9,271 nucleotides of DNA from Thermoplasmatota archaeon (GTDB lineage Archaea > Thermoplasmatota > Thermoplasmata > RBG-16-68-12 > JAGMCJ01). Below the pieces are notes generated by a model. That model was not told the origin of the DNA. It was given only the letters and a program-made list of their open reading frames with translations, and searched no databases. Within the stretch, counting starts at the first letter, position 1; every line of letters begins with the position of its first letter. The stretch spans positions 1 through 9,271 of the forward strand of contig JAJISH010000365.1 of NCBI GenBank assembly GCA_022848825.1. The letters run 5' to 3'. Positions 1 through 7,117 of the stretch are shown here, piece after piece. Position numbers and translations under genes: made by a program.

Positions 1-968
1 TCACGGTGGAGGCGGGGAAGAAGACCGTGATTATCAACGCGTGCTTCGGGAGCAAGGTCAACCAGACCCTGGGGCAGATGATATCCTCGTTCATGTCCGC
101 GAGACTGGGCGAGAGCGTGGGCATCATGACCGATCCCTACCGGATCGTGCTCAGCGTGCCGCAGAGGTTCGACCCTGCCAAGGTCAGGGAGCTGCTCTTC
201 CCCAAGCATCTGGACGGTGTGCACTCGCTCATGAGGGTCATCCTGAGGAACTCGACGTTCATGAGGCGCATCTTCGTCCACGTCGCCAAGAAGTTCGGCG
301 CCATCAGGCGGGACGTGGACTGGGAGGCCGTCAACCTGCCCAAGATGTTCAAGGCGTACGAGAACACGCCCCTGTTCGACGAGGCCATCGAGAAGGCCAT
401 CTGGGAAAGGCTGGACATCGACGGGGCCGTGGAGGTCCTCAAGATGATCGCCGACGGCGAGATCGAGGTCCAGGTCGGTCCGCTCTCCCCCATCGGGAAG
501 GCGGGCATCGAGTGGTCGAGGGCGTTCCTCATACCGCGCGAGGTGGACCGGGAGACGCTCATCGTGCTGAAGAAGAGGATCGAGGACGCGTACGCGGTCC
601 TGTACTGCATGAACTGCGGGTCGGCGAGAAGGGTGCGGGTGGGGGACCTCCCGCCAAAGATATCGTGTCCGGTGTGCGAGGGCGTCATGGTGGCGGCGGT
701 CCATCCCGCGGAAAGGGAGAAGACCAAGCTGCTCAAGAAGAAGGGGCTCACGGCCGAGGAGAGGAAGGATGCCAGGCGCATACAGACGGCCGCCAACCTC
801 GTGAAGGCGCACGGGAAGAGGGCCGTACTAGCACTGATGGCCAGGGGCGTCGGTGCCGCCAACGCCGCAAAGATCCTGAGAAGGTATCACGACAGCGAGG
901 AGGACTTCCTCCGGGACATACTGGCCGCGGAGGTCACGTACGCGAGGACCAGAAGGTTCTGGGACTGA
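1..968 (+). CDS. Lhr-type superfamily 2 helicase, C-terminal part (5'-truncated by window)
   Basis: This is the C-terminal part of a large Lhr (large helicase-related) protein, an ATP-dependent nucleic acid translocase. The RecA motor domains lie upstream of the window. The reading frame is already open at base 3, so the in-frame GTG at 6 is probably internal. Counting from that GTG, residues 8-50 read as the start of the DEAD/H-associated domain typical of Lhr, with an SARLG..VG..TDPYRI-like stretch. A four-cysteine zinc ribbon follows (C201-X2-C204, C221-X2-C224), as in some archaeal Lhr proteins. The end carries the usual Lhr tail: a GVG..NAAKIL helix-hairpin-like segment and a closing ARTRRFWD. 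The TGA stop abuts the stop of the convergent regulator. The family is sure; the subgroup (aLhr1 or aLhr2) is not, and the cellular substrate cannot be inferred from this fragment. Confidence 0.88.
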   Translation, partial: TVEAGKKTVIINACFGSKVNQTLGQMISSFMSARLGESVGIMTDPYRIVLSVPQRFDPAKVRELLFPKHLDGVHSLMRVILRNSTFMRRIFVHVAKKFGAIRRDVDWEAVNLPKMFKAYENTPLFDEAIEKAIWERLDIDGAVEVLKMIADGEIEVQVGPLSPIGKAGIEWSRAFLIPREVDRETLIVLKKRIEDAYAVLYCMNCGSARRVRVGDLPPKISCPVCEGVMVAAVHPAEREKTKLLKKKGLTAEERKDARRIQTAANLVKAHGKRAVLALMARGVGAANAAKILRRYHDSEEDFLRDILAAEVTYARTRRFWD

Positions 969-1322
969 TCACGACTCATGCGGCGCAATGTCCTCCAGCC
1001 TCTTGGCTGTCCGTGAGATCTCCCTCCTCAGGACCGCGGATATCTTCTTGACCGGGGCCACATAGTACAGGTACGCGAGCTTGCCCCGGGCGGTCCTCAC
1101 GGCCTCCCGCTCGAGTATGCCCTTCCTGGTCAGAAAAACGAGGTACTTCCTTACGCTCCTCTCGGACCTGCGGACCCGCCTGACTATCTCGCGGACGTTC
1201 AGCTTCTTGGTCGTCCTCGTGAGCGTCTTCAGGATCTTGGACGCGGTTGCGGGAAGACCGAGCATCGTCTCCGCCAAGTTGGTGAGCTTGTACAGCGCCT
1301 TCCTTTCCGCTGGATGGGTCAT
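969..1322 (-). CDS. Small winged helix-turn-helix transcriptional regulator
   Basis: This 117-residue, very basic protein is a probable DNA-binding regulator. Residues about 25-75 form a winged-HTH pattern: VREIVRRV, then a turn and recognition helix (RSERSVRKYLVFLTRKGILERE), then a probable beta wing (TARGKLAYLYYVAP). The last 25 residues look like a helix that could mediate dimerisation. There is no ligand-binding domain or metal site, so it resembles the short single-domain archaeal wHTH proteins (ArsR/TrmB/Lrs14-like fold); I do not recognise an exact family. The ATG at 1320-1322 is chosen because a TATA box lies about 28 bp upstream and there is no Shine-Dalgarno, which fits a leaderless mRNA. 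A perfect inverted repeat overlaps that TATA box, suggesting autoregulation. It is divergent from the radical SAM gene, which may be a target (inference). Confidence 0.8.
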   Translation of the reverse strand: MTHPAERKALYKLTNLAETMLGLPATASKILKTLTRTTKKLNVREIVRRVRRSERSVRKYLVFLTRKGILEREAVRTARGKLAYLYYVAPVKKISAVLRREISRTAKRLEDIAPHES

Positions 1323-1345
1323 TCAGCAGGACGTACGCAACGGGA

Positions 1346-1354
1346 TTATATGAA
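1346..1354 (-). promoter_or_regulatory. TATA box of the wHTH regulator gene
   Basis: On the minus strand this reads CATATAATC, with an A/T-rich BRE-like stretch (GGAAATTT) just upstream. Its centre is about 28 nt from the ATG at 1322, the distance expected if transcription starts at or next to the start codon. Confidence 0.6.
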
Positions 1355-1368
1355 ATTTCCTTTTCATA
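1349..1368. promoter_or_regulatory. Inverted repeat, candidate operator over the regulator promoter
   Basis: Perfect 7-bp arms TATGAAA (1349-1355) and TTTCATA (1362-1368) are separated by 6 nt. The element overlaps the TATA/BRE of the wHTH gene and lies upstream of the radical SAM promoter. A dimeric repressor bound here would block TBP/TFB, so autorepression by the neighbouring wHTH protein is the simplest reading (inference). Confidence 0.5.
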
Positions 1369-1400
1369 GATATGGACGCATGCTATTGTTCGGAATAAAC

Positions 1401-1409
1401 GTTAAATAG
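1401..1409 (+). promoter_or_regulatory. Candidate TATA box of the radical SAM gene
   Basis: GTTAAATAG follows an A-rich BRE-like sequence (CGGAATAAAC). It lies about 60 nt before the ATG, giving a predicted leader of roughly 30-35 nt, long enough to hold the Shine-Dalgarno at 1457-1462. It is the best match in the divergent intergenic region. Confidence 0.45.
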
Positions 1410-1456
1410 ACAGATATCATAACCGGCAATCGTATTTGTTCATCTTGAGTTTCAAC

Positions 1457-1462
1457 AGGAGG
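1457..1462 (+). promoter_or_regulatory. Ribosome binding site AGGAGG of the radical SAM gene
   Basis: A perfect AGGAGG ends 4 nt before the ATG at 1467 and fixes that start. The adjacent wHTH gene on the other strand has no such site. Confidence 0.75.
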
Positions 1463-1466
1463 AGCT

Positions 1467-3086
1467 ATGGTGGCCTCTAGGCAGGGAAACGGTGGAGTTC
1501 CGATAGTCCTCACCGCTCCACGTTCTGAGATCAGCACATACAGCGGTGACCCGTTCACGGCCTTCGTCGCCACCTTCCCGAGGAAGCTCATTCCCAGCTT
1601 CTTCGTCAAGAGCGAGTGGCTGGAGGCGAAGGACAGCTCCGACGGCACCGCCAGGTTCCTTCCCTACGGGTTGAGGAAGGTGGAGGCCATGCTCATCGAC
1701 GAGTTCGGCGAGGAGAACGTCGCTTCCGTGCACCCGGACAACCTGAACAGGTTCGTCGGCCCGGACACGAAGGCGGTGGGCGTCTCCACGATGGACTCCA
1801 TGGGGCTGGCCTATGTCTCTCTCACGTACAACTCGCTTTTCGGCTTTGGCGGGGAGTCCCTGGACGCGTACGAGTTCGAGAAGGTCCTGGGGGACCCGGC
1901 CTTCACTAGGTTCGGCCCGAGGATAATCGTTGGCGGGGCTGGCTCGTGGCAGGTCCGCGACGCCGGCAAGATGGACGAGCTCGGTATCGACACGCTCGTC
2001 CACGGGGAGAGCGAGAACGTCCTGACGGACCTGTTCCACAAGGCCCTGAACGGCGAGCCGCTTCCCAAGGAGGTCTACGGTCCGGCGGTGGACGACGACT
2101 CCATACCCTCGATCAAGCGGGCCGCCAGCTACGGCGTCGTGGAGATCACGAGAGGCTGCGGAAGGGGCTGCCTCTTCTGCTCCCCGACGAACAGGAGGAA
2201 GAACTCCCGCCCGCTCGACTTCATCATGAAGGAGGTGGAGACGAACGTCAGGGGAGGGACCAACTCGATCTTCACGGCGACCGAGGACATGTTCATCTAC
2301 CAGTGCGGCCCAAAGTTCAAACCCAACCGGGAGGCCGTCGTCAAGCTCTACAAGTCCATAGCCGAGCACCCCGGCGTGGATTACATCCATCTCTCGCACG
2401 CTTCCATCGCGCCGGCGGTCTACGACCCCGACATGGTGGAGGAGCTCACGCCCATACTCGAGGAGAAGTCCCTGTACTCGCCCAGGCTGAGGAAGAGCTA
2501 CGACAGGCGGTTCCCGACCGTCCTCTTCGGCATCGAGACCGGCAGCATCCGAATAATGGAGAAGTACATGCGCGGGAAGGCCCTGCCGTACGACGTGAAG
2601 GACTGGCACGAGATCGTGACGCAGGGCGTGGGCATCTTCAACGACAACGGCTGGCGGCCCTTGGGGACGATAATCACGGGTTGGCCCGGCGAGACCGAGG
2701 ACGACACGATGGAGACCCTTGAGCTGCTGGACAAGATGAAGGACCTGGACATGTTCTACGTCCCGCTGCTCTTCATCCCGCTCCACGACAGCAGGCTGAG
2801 GGACGAGAGGATGATGCCCCTGGAGAGGCTCACCGAGGCCCAGCTGGATTTCCTCGCCACGTGCTGGAGGTACAACATCAGCTGCTGGGACAGGAAGTGG
2901 CAGCCCATCTACTCCATAGCCTCGATGGCGTCGTATTACATGTATTTCCGATGGAAACACGGCAAGAGCTTCAAGCAACCCGCCCTCAGGATAGCGGGGC
3001 TCCATCCCGGGTTGTATGTGGGAAAACACAAGGAATGCGACCCGCGGGCGTGCTTAGAGCCTCGGCCTCCGGACATGGGCGGCTGA
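1467..3086 (+). CDS. B12-binding-domain-type radical SAM enzyme, substrate unknown
   Basis: This 539-residue protein has a radical SAM core. The cluster-binding motif is CX3CX2C at C231, C235 and C238 (context RGCGRGCLFCSP). Later core motifs are TATEDMF after the cluster, GIETGS at 354-360 and GWPGET at 405-410, the last typical of the class. Residues about 80-205 form an alpha/beta region with VGVSTMDSMG, IIVGG and a closing VHGESE, like the cobalamin-binding domain in front of many such enzymes. The DXHXXG histidine motif is not evident, so cobalamin binding is inferred from architecture. The C-terminal 100 residues contain C and W residues and a final CDPRAC, possibly another metal site. 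Such enzymes make methyl transfers or radical rearrangements in cofactor, lipid or tRNA modification; nothing here identifies the substrate. It is likely cytosolic. Its stop abuts the next gene's stop. Confidence 0.85.
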   Translation: MVASRQGNGGVPIVLTAPRSEISTYSGDPFTAFVATFPRKLIPSFFVKSEWLEAKDSSDGTARFLPYGLRKVEAMLIDEFGEENVASVHPDNLNRFVGPDTKAVGVSTMDSMGLAYVSLTYNSLFGFGGESLDAYEFEKVLGDPAFTRFGPRIIVGGAGSWQVRDAGKMDELGIDTLVHGESENVLTDLFHKALNGEPLPKEVYGPAVDDDSIPSIKRAASYGVVEITRGCGRGCLFCSPTNRRKNSRPLDFIMKEVETNVRGGTNSIFTATEDMFIYQCGPKFKPNREAVVKLYKSIAEHPGVDYIHLSHASIAPAVYDPDMVEELTPILEEKSLYSPRLRKSYDRRFPTVLFGIETGSIRIMEKYMRGKALPYDVKDWHEIVTQGVGIFNDNGWRPLGTIITGWPGETEDDTMETLELLDKMKDLDMFYVPLLFIPLHDSRLRDERMMPLERLTEAQLDFLATCWRYNISCWDRKWQPIYSIASMASYYMYFRWKHGKSFKQPALRIAGLHPGLYVGKHKECDPRACLEPRPPDMGG

Positions 3087-3308
3087 TCAGACCGTGTCGA
3101 TTTTGTAGAGGACCATCATCCCCTTCAGCGTGAGGTGGACCTGGTCCGCGAGGTCTACTGCCTCCTCCACGCCCGCCTCCGCGCCCCACTCGTACACGAA
3201 GTCGTAGTTCCCGGTCGTCGGGACGAAGCCGAGCGAGTGCAGCCGCTGCGCGACCTCCGAGGGCTTTGCGCCGTCGCTGTTGAACGTCACGGTCAGATAG
3301 GTTATCAT
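3087..3308 (-). CDS. Small conserved-looking protein of unknown function (73 aa)
   Basis: This 73-residue protein has predicted alternating strands and helices: ITYLTVTF strand, KPSEVAQRLHSLG helix, YDFVYEW strand, VEEAVDLADQVHLTL helix, GMMVLYKID strand. That order suggests a small ferredoxin-like alpha/beta fold, distantly like the ligand-sensing domain of Lrp/AsnC regulators, but I do not recognise the family. There is no DNA-binding domain, metal site or membrane segment. The ATG at 3306-3308 is preferred over an in-frame TTG at 3315-3317 because a TATA box lies about 29 nt upstream of the ATG, consistent with a leaderless message. The gene lies 39 bp downstream of the coiled-coil gene on the same strand but has its own promoter. 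Its stop abuts the radical SAM stop. Confidence 0.65.
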   Translation of the reverse strand: MITYLTVTFNSDGAKPSEVAQRLHSLGFVPTTGNYDFVYEWGAEAGVEEAVDLADQVHLTLKGMMVLYKIDTV

Positions 3309-3332
3309 CCGACCCAAAGAACCACGCGGGCT

Positions 3333-3342
3333 ATCTTAAATG
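3333..3342 (-). promoter_or_regulatory. TATA box of the 73-aa protein gene
   Basis: The minus strand reads CATTTAAGAT, centred about 29 nt from the ATG at 3308. It sits in the 39-bp gap after the coiled-coil gene and supports separate transcription of the small gene. Confidence 0.5.
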
Positions 3343-3347
3343 TTACC

Positions 3348-4907
3348 CTATTCCCCGCCCTTGTCAAAATCCTTCTTCATGGCCTCGAAGGCCCTTTCGT
3401 ACTGCTCGAAATAATCCGAGCGGATGAAGTTGTCGATCACCTCGTAGGGCATCTTCTCCAGCATCTTGTCGACTGTCATCAGCGCGTCGCGGGCGTCTAT
3501 GATGTCGTTCTCGTAGACCTGGAGCTTCTTCTCCATCTTCCCGAGGCGCTCGCTCTCCCTCTCCGCATTTTCCGCCCGGTCCCTCGCCTCGCCCAGCAGC
3601 CTCTCGATCTCTGATTCTCTCTCCTGCGCGGTCCGGAGCTTCTCCTCGGCTTCCTTCGCGCGCTCCTCGAGCTCTTCCTTCTTCTTCTGCAGCTCCTTCC
3701 TCTCGGCCTCGAGGCCCTGCATCTCATCGCTCGAAGCGGACGACTTCCTCTCCTCGAACTCCTGGATGTCCGTCTCCAGCCGCTCCCTCTTCTCCTGGAT
3801 GATCTCCCCTTCCTGCTTGTACGTGTCCTCGGCCTTCTGCACTTGTTCGCGGAGCTTGTCGAGCTCATCACCCTGCTGCGAGAGGTTATTCTCTCTCCTC
3901 TCCAGCTCGGCTTGCTTCTCCTGGAGCTTCTCCCTCTCTTTCTCGATCCTCTCCTCGAGTTCCCTCTCCCGGTCCTGAAACTCCTTCACCCTCTTTTCTA
4001 TCTCCCGCTCCTTCTCCTGGAGCTCGGTGATCCTCTCGTCAGAGACCGCGGCCGCAGAGGCCTCGAACTCCGACTCCCTCTCCCCCAGGTCGTGGGCCAT
4101 CTTCGTGAGCGTCTCCTTCAGGTGGTGGACCTCTCGCTCCCCGAGCTTGATCCTCTGATCGGCCTCGCGGGCGACGTCCTCGTAGCCCTCGAACTTCCTC
4201 ATCAGCTGGTCCAGCTCGGCCGTCTTTTCGTCGAGCTGCTTCATCCTCTCATCCAGCGACCGCTCGACCTCTTTCTCCTTCTGTCTCACTTCCAGTTCCC
4301 TCTCGAGGAGAATCTCGTCGCTCTTCGCCAGCTCCTTGAAGAACGTGATCATGTTCTTCGTGTTGTCCTCCAGGAACGCTCCTCTCTCCTCCAGCTTCCT
4401 CTCCACCCTGAGCAGGAGCTCTTCCCGCTTCTCCATCTCCCTCAGCTTGTTCTTCCACTCGTCCCTGAGGCGGGAGGCGGTCTGCCTCTCCGATCCCAGC
4501 TGTCTCCGCTCCTCCTTGAGCTTCCCTATCTCGTCGCTGAGCAGCGTCGTCCGCGCCCTGATGAGCTTCTTCTTGAGCCCCCCCAGTTCCTTCTCGCGCT
4601 TACCCAGTTCCTCCTCCTTCCGGAGGAGACGCTCCTCCTTCTCCTTTATGGACTCGGCGTCCGATGTGATCCGGTCGGCCTCCTCTCTGAGCAGGGCGGT
4701 GGACTGCATGATGCTCGTCTTCAGGTCCTCTATCGTCGCCCTCCCTTTGGCTCCCGTGTCCTTCTCCACGTCACCTTCCTCGAGCTGCTTCAGGCGCTTC
4801 AGGTCCTTCTGTATCTTCTTCCGCTCCTCCTTCAGCCGCTGCGTTGAGTCAGCCTTCTCCGACTTCGACCTCTTGCCCTTCTTTCCGGAGCCCTTCTTGG
4901 TTGCCAT
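3348..4907 (-). CDS. Long coiled-coil protein, SMC-arm-like
   Basis: This 519-residue protein is dominated by charged heptad-type coiled coil rich in Glu, Lys, Arg and Leu, from about residue 20 to 455. The first 20 residues are a lysine/serine-rich basic tail (MATKKGSGKKGKRSK), which could contact nucleic acid. The last 60 residues leave the heptad pattern and form a small, probably helical, C-terminal domain (PYEVIDNFI, SDYFEQYERAFEAMKKDF). There is no Walker A or ABC signature, so it is not itself an SMC or Rad50 ATPase, and there are no membrane helices. A scaffold or chromosome/cell-architecture role is possible but unproven. The start is uncertain: in-frame ATGs also exist at 4946, 4934, 4928 and 4916 and none has a clear ribosome site. 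I chose the one before the basic tail. It is divergent from the TPR membrane protein. Confidence 0.75.
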   Translation of the reverse strand: MATKKGSGKKGKRSKSEKADSTQRLKEERKKIQKDLKRLKQLEEGDVEKDTGAKGRATIEDLKTSIMQSTALLREEADRITSDAESIKEKEERLLRKEEELGKREKELGGLKKKLIRARTTLLSDEIGKLKEERRQLGSERQTASRLRDEWKNKLREMEKREELLLRVERKLEERGAFLEDNTKNMITFFKELAKSDEILLERELEVRQKEKEVERSLDERMKQLDEKTAELDQLMRKFEGYEDVAREADQRIKLGEREVHHLKETLTKMAHDLGERESEFEASAAAVSDERITELQEKEREIEKRVKEFQDRERELEERIEKEREKLQEKQAELERRENNLSQQGDELDKLREQVQKAEDTYKQEGEIIQEKRERLETDIQEFEERKSSASSDEMQGLEAERKELQKKKEELEERAKEAEEKLRTAQERESEIERLLGEARDRAENAERESERLGKMEKKLQVYENDIIDARDALMTVDKMLEKMPYEVIDNFIRSDYFEQYERAFEAMKKDFDKGGE

Positions 4908-4992
4908 GAAAATCATCGTTGCTATCATGTCCATCCCCTTCGTCATCTCTGTCTGGTTCCCCCTCTTCTCCCATTACACTAATTTTCTCTGG

Positions 4993-5004
4993 CATATTAA
5001 TATG
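4993..5004. promoter_or_regulatory. Palindromic TATA-like element upstream of the coiled-coil gene
   Basis: CATATTAATATG is a perfect 12-bp palindrome and the most A/T-rich element in the divergent region. On the minus strand it would start transcription around 4972, giving the coiled-coil gene a leader of 26-65 nt depending on the start codon. Because it is symmetric it could also be read towards the TPR gene, which however has a better-placed box at 5064. Confidence 0.5.
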
Positions 5005-5063
5005 TATTGGTGAATCGGACCCGTCCGTCCTGATGTCGGCTCGCGGAGAATCACTGCGTTAGC

Positions 5064-5070
5064 TTTATAT
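5064..5070 (+). promoter_or_regulatory. TATA box of the zinc-ribbon/TPR gene
   Basis: TTTATAT lies about 43 nt before the ATG at 5110. Predicted transcription start is near 5093, leaving a short leader of about 17 nt. That leader includes GGTGGG (5095-5100), a partial match to the anti-Shine-Dalgarno, 9 nt before the ATG. Confidence 0.55.
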
Positions 5071-5109
5071 TGGACATACTCGGTAATACGCTCCGGTGGG
5101 TTCTTAGCC

Positions 5110-6225
5110 ATGCCGGAGGACAAGATCGCATGCGAGGTCTGCGGACATCTCAATAAACCGAAGGCCGAGTTCTGCAAGGAGTGCGGAGTGAAGCTCGGGG
5201 TCAGCGAGGGCGATGAGGACATCGACAAGCTGCTCGAGGACCTGGCCGGAATAGAGGCTCCCGCAGAGGGCACGGACGAGGCACTAGACCTTGACAAGGA
5301 GATCGTGGACGAGCTGCTCGACTCCCTCCTGATCGAGGAAGAGGGAGACCTCTTCGAGTGCCCTGTCTGCAGCAGCATGATCGCGGTGGAGTCCTCTGTG
5401 TGCACGGAGTGCGGCACCGAGTTCGCGGAGCTCCTGGAGAAGCCCGGTGAGGAACCGAAGCCGGAGGAAGAGATCGAGCTCCCCGTAGAGGAGGAACCCG
5501 TCAAGGTCGAGGTCTCCGAGAAGAAGCCCAAGCTCACGACATCGAGCGCCAGGATGATCGACGCCATCGTCGTGGGGACCATAGTCGCCCTGGTCGTTGT
5601 CTTCGCTGTCTTCCAGATGTGGGACTGGAACACATACTCGGAGAGCACGCTGCCGCTCATCGTCTTCGCCGTGATAGCGATCGCCGGGACGCTCCTCGGA
5701 TTCATATTCTTCAAGATCAGCACGTCGGCGGTGGCCCAAGGCGACCGTCTGGTCAAGGACGGGCACTACTTCGAGGCCGTCCAGCACTACAACAGGGCCA
5801 TAAGGATAGGCTCGAAGCCCGCGACGGCATGGACGTCGAAGGGCGTGGCCTACAAGAGGCTCAAGCAATACGACGAGGCCCTCAAGTGCCACGAGATAGC
5901 GCTGAAGATGAACCCCAAGAATGAGATCGCGTGGACGAACAAGGGCGATGTGCTCTTCAGGCTCGAGCGGTTCGACGAGGCCCTGAAGGCGTTCGAGGAG
6001 GCCCTGGACATCAGGCCGAAGTACGCGATCGCGTGGAACAACATGGGCGCCACACTCGCCCGGATGGGCAGGTTCGAGGATGCGAAGAAGTGCCACGATC
6101 AGGCCATCAAGATAAGGCCGAGGTACACGGCCGCCTGGCTGAACCGCGGGGAAGTGCTCGTCAGGCTCGGAGAAAGGGACGAGGCCGCCAAGTGCCTGCA
6201 GAAGGCCAAGGCGCTTGGAGCCTAG
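5110..6225 (+). CDS. Membrane protein with two zinc ribbons, two TM helices and TPR repeats
   Basis: The protein has 371 residues. An N-terminal zinc ribbon (C8-X2-C11, C22-X2-C25) is followed by an acidic Leu/Glu/Asp-rich linker. A second zinc ribbon (C84-X2-C87, C98-X2-C101) precedes another acidic linker. Two hydrophobic helices lie at about 151-173 and 181-201. From about 208 to the end there are four to five TPR units of 34 residues with the usual W/G/Y/A/P spacing (A.AW...G.......YDEA.K....AL...P). The short loop between the helices predicts a hairpin with both the zinc ribbons and the TPRs in the cytoplasm. TPRs bind partner proteins, so this is probably a membrane-anchored scaffold; the partner is unknown. 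The divergently transcribed coiled-coil protein is a candidate only by position. The TAG stop overlaps the convergent ftsJ stop by two bases. Confidence 0.82.
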   Translation: MPEDKIACEVCGHLNKPKAEFCKECGVKLGVSEGDEDIDKLLEDLAGIEAPAEGTDEALDLDKEIVDELLDSLLIEEEGDLFECPVCSSMIAVESSVCTECGTEFAELLEKPGEEPKPEEEIELPVEEEPVKVEVSEKKPKLTTSSARMIDAIVVGTIVALVVVFAVFQMWDWNTYSESTLPLIVFAVIAIAGTLLGFIFFKISTSAVAQGDRLVKDGHYFEAVQHYNRAIRIGSKPATAWTSKGVAYKRLKQYDEALKCHEIALKMNPKNEIAWTNKGDVLFRLERFDEALKAFEEALDIRPKYAIAWNNMGATLARMGRFEDAKKCHDQAIKIRPRYTAAWLNRGEVLVRLGERDEAAKCLQKAKALGA

Positions 6226-6824
6226 CCCCGGAAGCCCTTCGCTATCACGTACATCTCGGCGCTTTCCGAGATCGTCGCTTTTGGTCGGTGACCCTTCACG
6301 AAGGAGAACCGCTTCCTGACGCTGTCCAGGTAGTCGTTGTACATGTCCCCCTGGAAGACCTTCGTGACGGCCTTCCCTCCCTTTCTGAGCACCTGGTCGG
6401 CGACCGCCAAGGCCATCCCGCTGAGGTGCACGGAGAGCGCGTGGTCCATGCTCCTGTTCCCGCTCAGCTTCGGCGACATGTCGCTCAGCACGACGTCCAC
6501 GGTCCCGCCTGCCCACTCCTTCAGCCGCTCAACCGCGCCATCCGTCTCCAGATCGAGGGTCATGATGGATATCCCCTCCATGTCGCGGATGCGGACCCGG
6601 TCGACCGCGAGGACGGTTCCCGCCTCTCCCACGATCTCCTTTGCCACCTGCGACCAGCCGCCAGGGGCGGCCCCGAGGTCGAGGACGGTGTCCCCTTCTC
6701 TGATCAGATTGAACTTCTCCACGATCTGCCTGAGCTTGTAGGCCGCCCTGCTCCTGTACCCGGTCCTCTTGGCGGCTCGGTAGTACTCGTCCCTCTTCCT
6801 CTTCCTCAGCCAAGCTCTCGGCAT
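6222..6824 (-). CDS. rlmE: FtsJ/RlmE-family RNA 2'-O-methyltransferase
   Basis: This 200-residue SAM-dependent methyltransferase is of the FtsJ (RrmJ/RlmE) family, which methylates the 2'-OH of ribose in 23S rRNA or, in Trm7-type members, the tRNA anticodon loop. The SAM-binding motif VLDLGAAPGGWSQ is at 47-59. The catalytic K-D-K-E tetrad is complete: K30 in RSRAAYKL, D115 in SDMSP, K155 in TKVFQG and E190 in SAEMY. These correspond to E. coli K38, D124, K164 and E199. The length matches the family core; there is no C-terminal TRAM domain, which some archaeal homologues have. The ATG at 6824 is chosen because homologues start shortly before the RKRKRDEYY stretch. An in-frame ATG at 6851 would add nine residues. 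The frame stays open to 7154 only because it runs into the 11-bp repeat array. No clear promoter lies directly upstream. Confidence 0.9.
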   Translation of the reverse strand: MPRAWLRKRKRDEYYRAAKRTGYRSRAAYKLRQIVEKFNLIREGDTVLDLGAAPGGWSQVAKEIVGEAGTVLAVDRVRIRDMEGISIMTLDLETDGAVERLKEWAGGTVDVVLSDMSPKLSGNRSMDHALSVHLSGMALAVADQVLRKGGKAVTKVFQGDMYNDYLDSVRKRFSFVKGHRPKATISESAEMYVIAKGFRG

Positions 6825-6851
6825 TGCCGTCTCATCGATGAGCTTCGGCAT

Positions 6852-6975
6852 AACCGTTTCGGTGGGCGATGTGCGGGGAGTGCGGTCGCGATCAATGAGG
6901 CGGGCGGGAGTTCCTGCTCTGCTTTCGCGTTCCGAAGGCCTATGCAAGCGGCTAACGGGCGTCGGAACGGAGAGG
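6852..6975. other. Non-coding leader between ftsJ and repeat array A
   Basis: No credible gene is seen here. The stretch holds GTTCCGAAGGC (6929-6939), which recurs in similar form on the other side of array A (GTTCCGAA at 7130-7137, followed by AAGGC). A perfect 7-bp inverted repeat, CGTTCCG (6928-6934) and CGGAACG (6963-6969), has a 28-nt loop. Neither resembles a known RNA gene. Confidence 0.4.
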
Positions 6976-7117
6976 AGCGAAGAGAAGCATAGCCCGAGCG
7001 AAGAAACAGCGGAGGATAAGCGAAGGATAAGCGAGGTCAAAGCGGAGGGAAAGCGAAGAAACAGCATAGCCCAAGCGAAGAAACAGCGAAGGATAAGCGA
7101 AGGAACCGCAAGGAAGA
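6976..7117. repeat. 11-bp periodic array, family A (AGCGAAG-type units)
   Basis: Units begin at 6976, then 6986, and from there exactly every 11 bp: 6997, 7008, 7019, 7030, 7041, 7052, 7063, 7074, 7085, 7096 and 7107. Ten units from 6997 on begin AGC, eight of them AGCGA or AGCGG; the last begins CGC. Typical units are AGCGAAGAAAC, AGCGAAGGATA and AGCGGAGGGAA; two copies of an AGCATAGCCC(G/A) variant occur at 6986 and 7063. The plus strand is strongly purine-biased. Because 11 is not a multiple of 3, no reading frame is favoured, which argues against a coding origin. Confidence 0.92.

Noticed and set aside
1452..3029. 525-codon minus-strand frame opposite the radical SAM gene
   Set aside because: The plus strand encodes a clear radical SAM enzyme with its motifs in order. 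The opposite frame is a high-GC shadow with no domain.
3315..3317. TTG start for the 73-aa protein
   Set aside because: It adds only three residues, has no ribosome site, and the TATA distance fits the ATG at 3308 better.
3843..5013. Long plus-strand frames opposite the coiled-coil gene
   Set aside because: They are Leu/Ser/Pro-rich mirror frames of GAG/AAG-rich coding DNA, with no ribosome site or domain.
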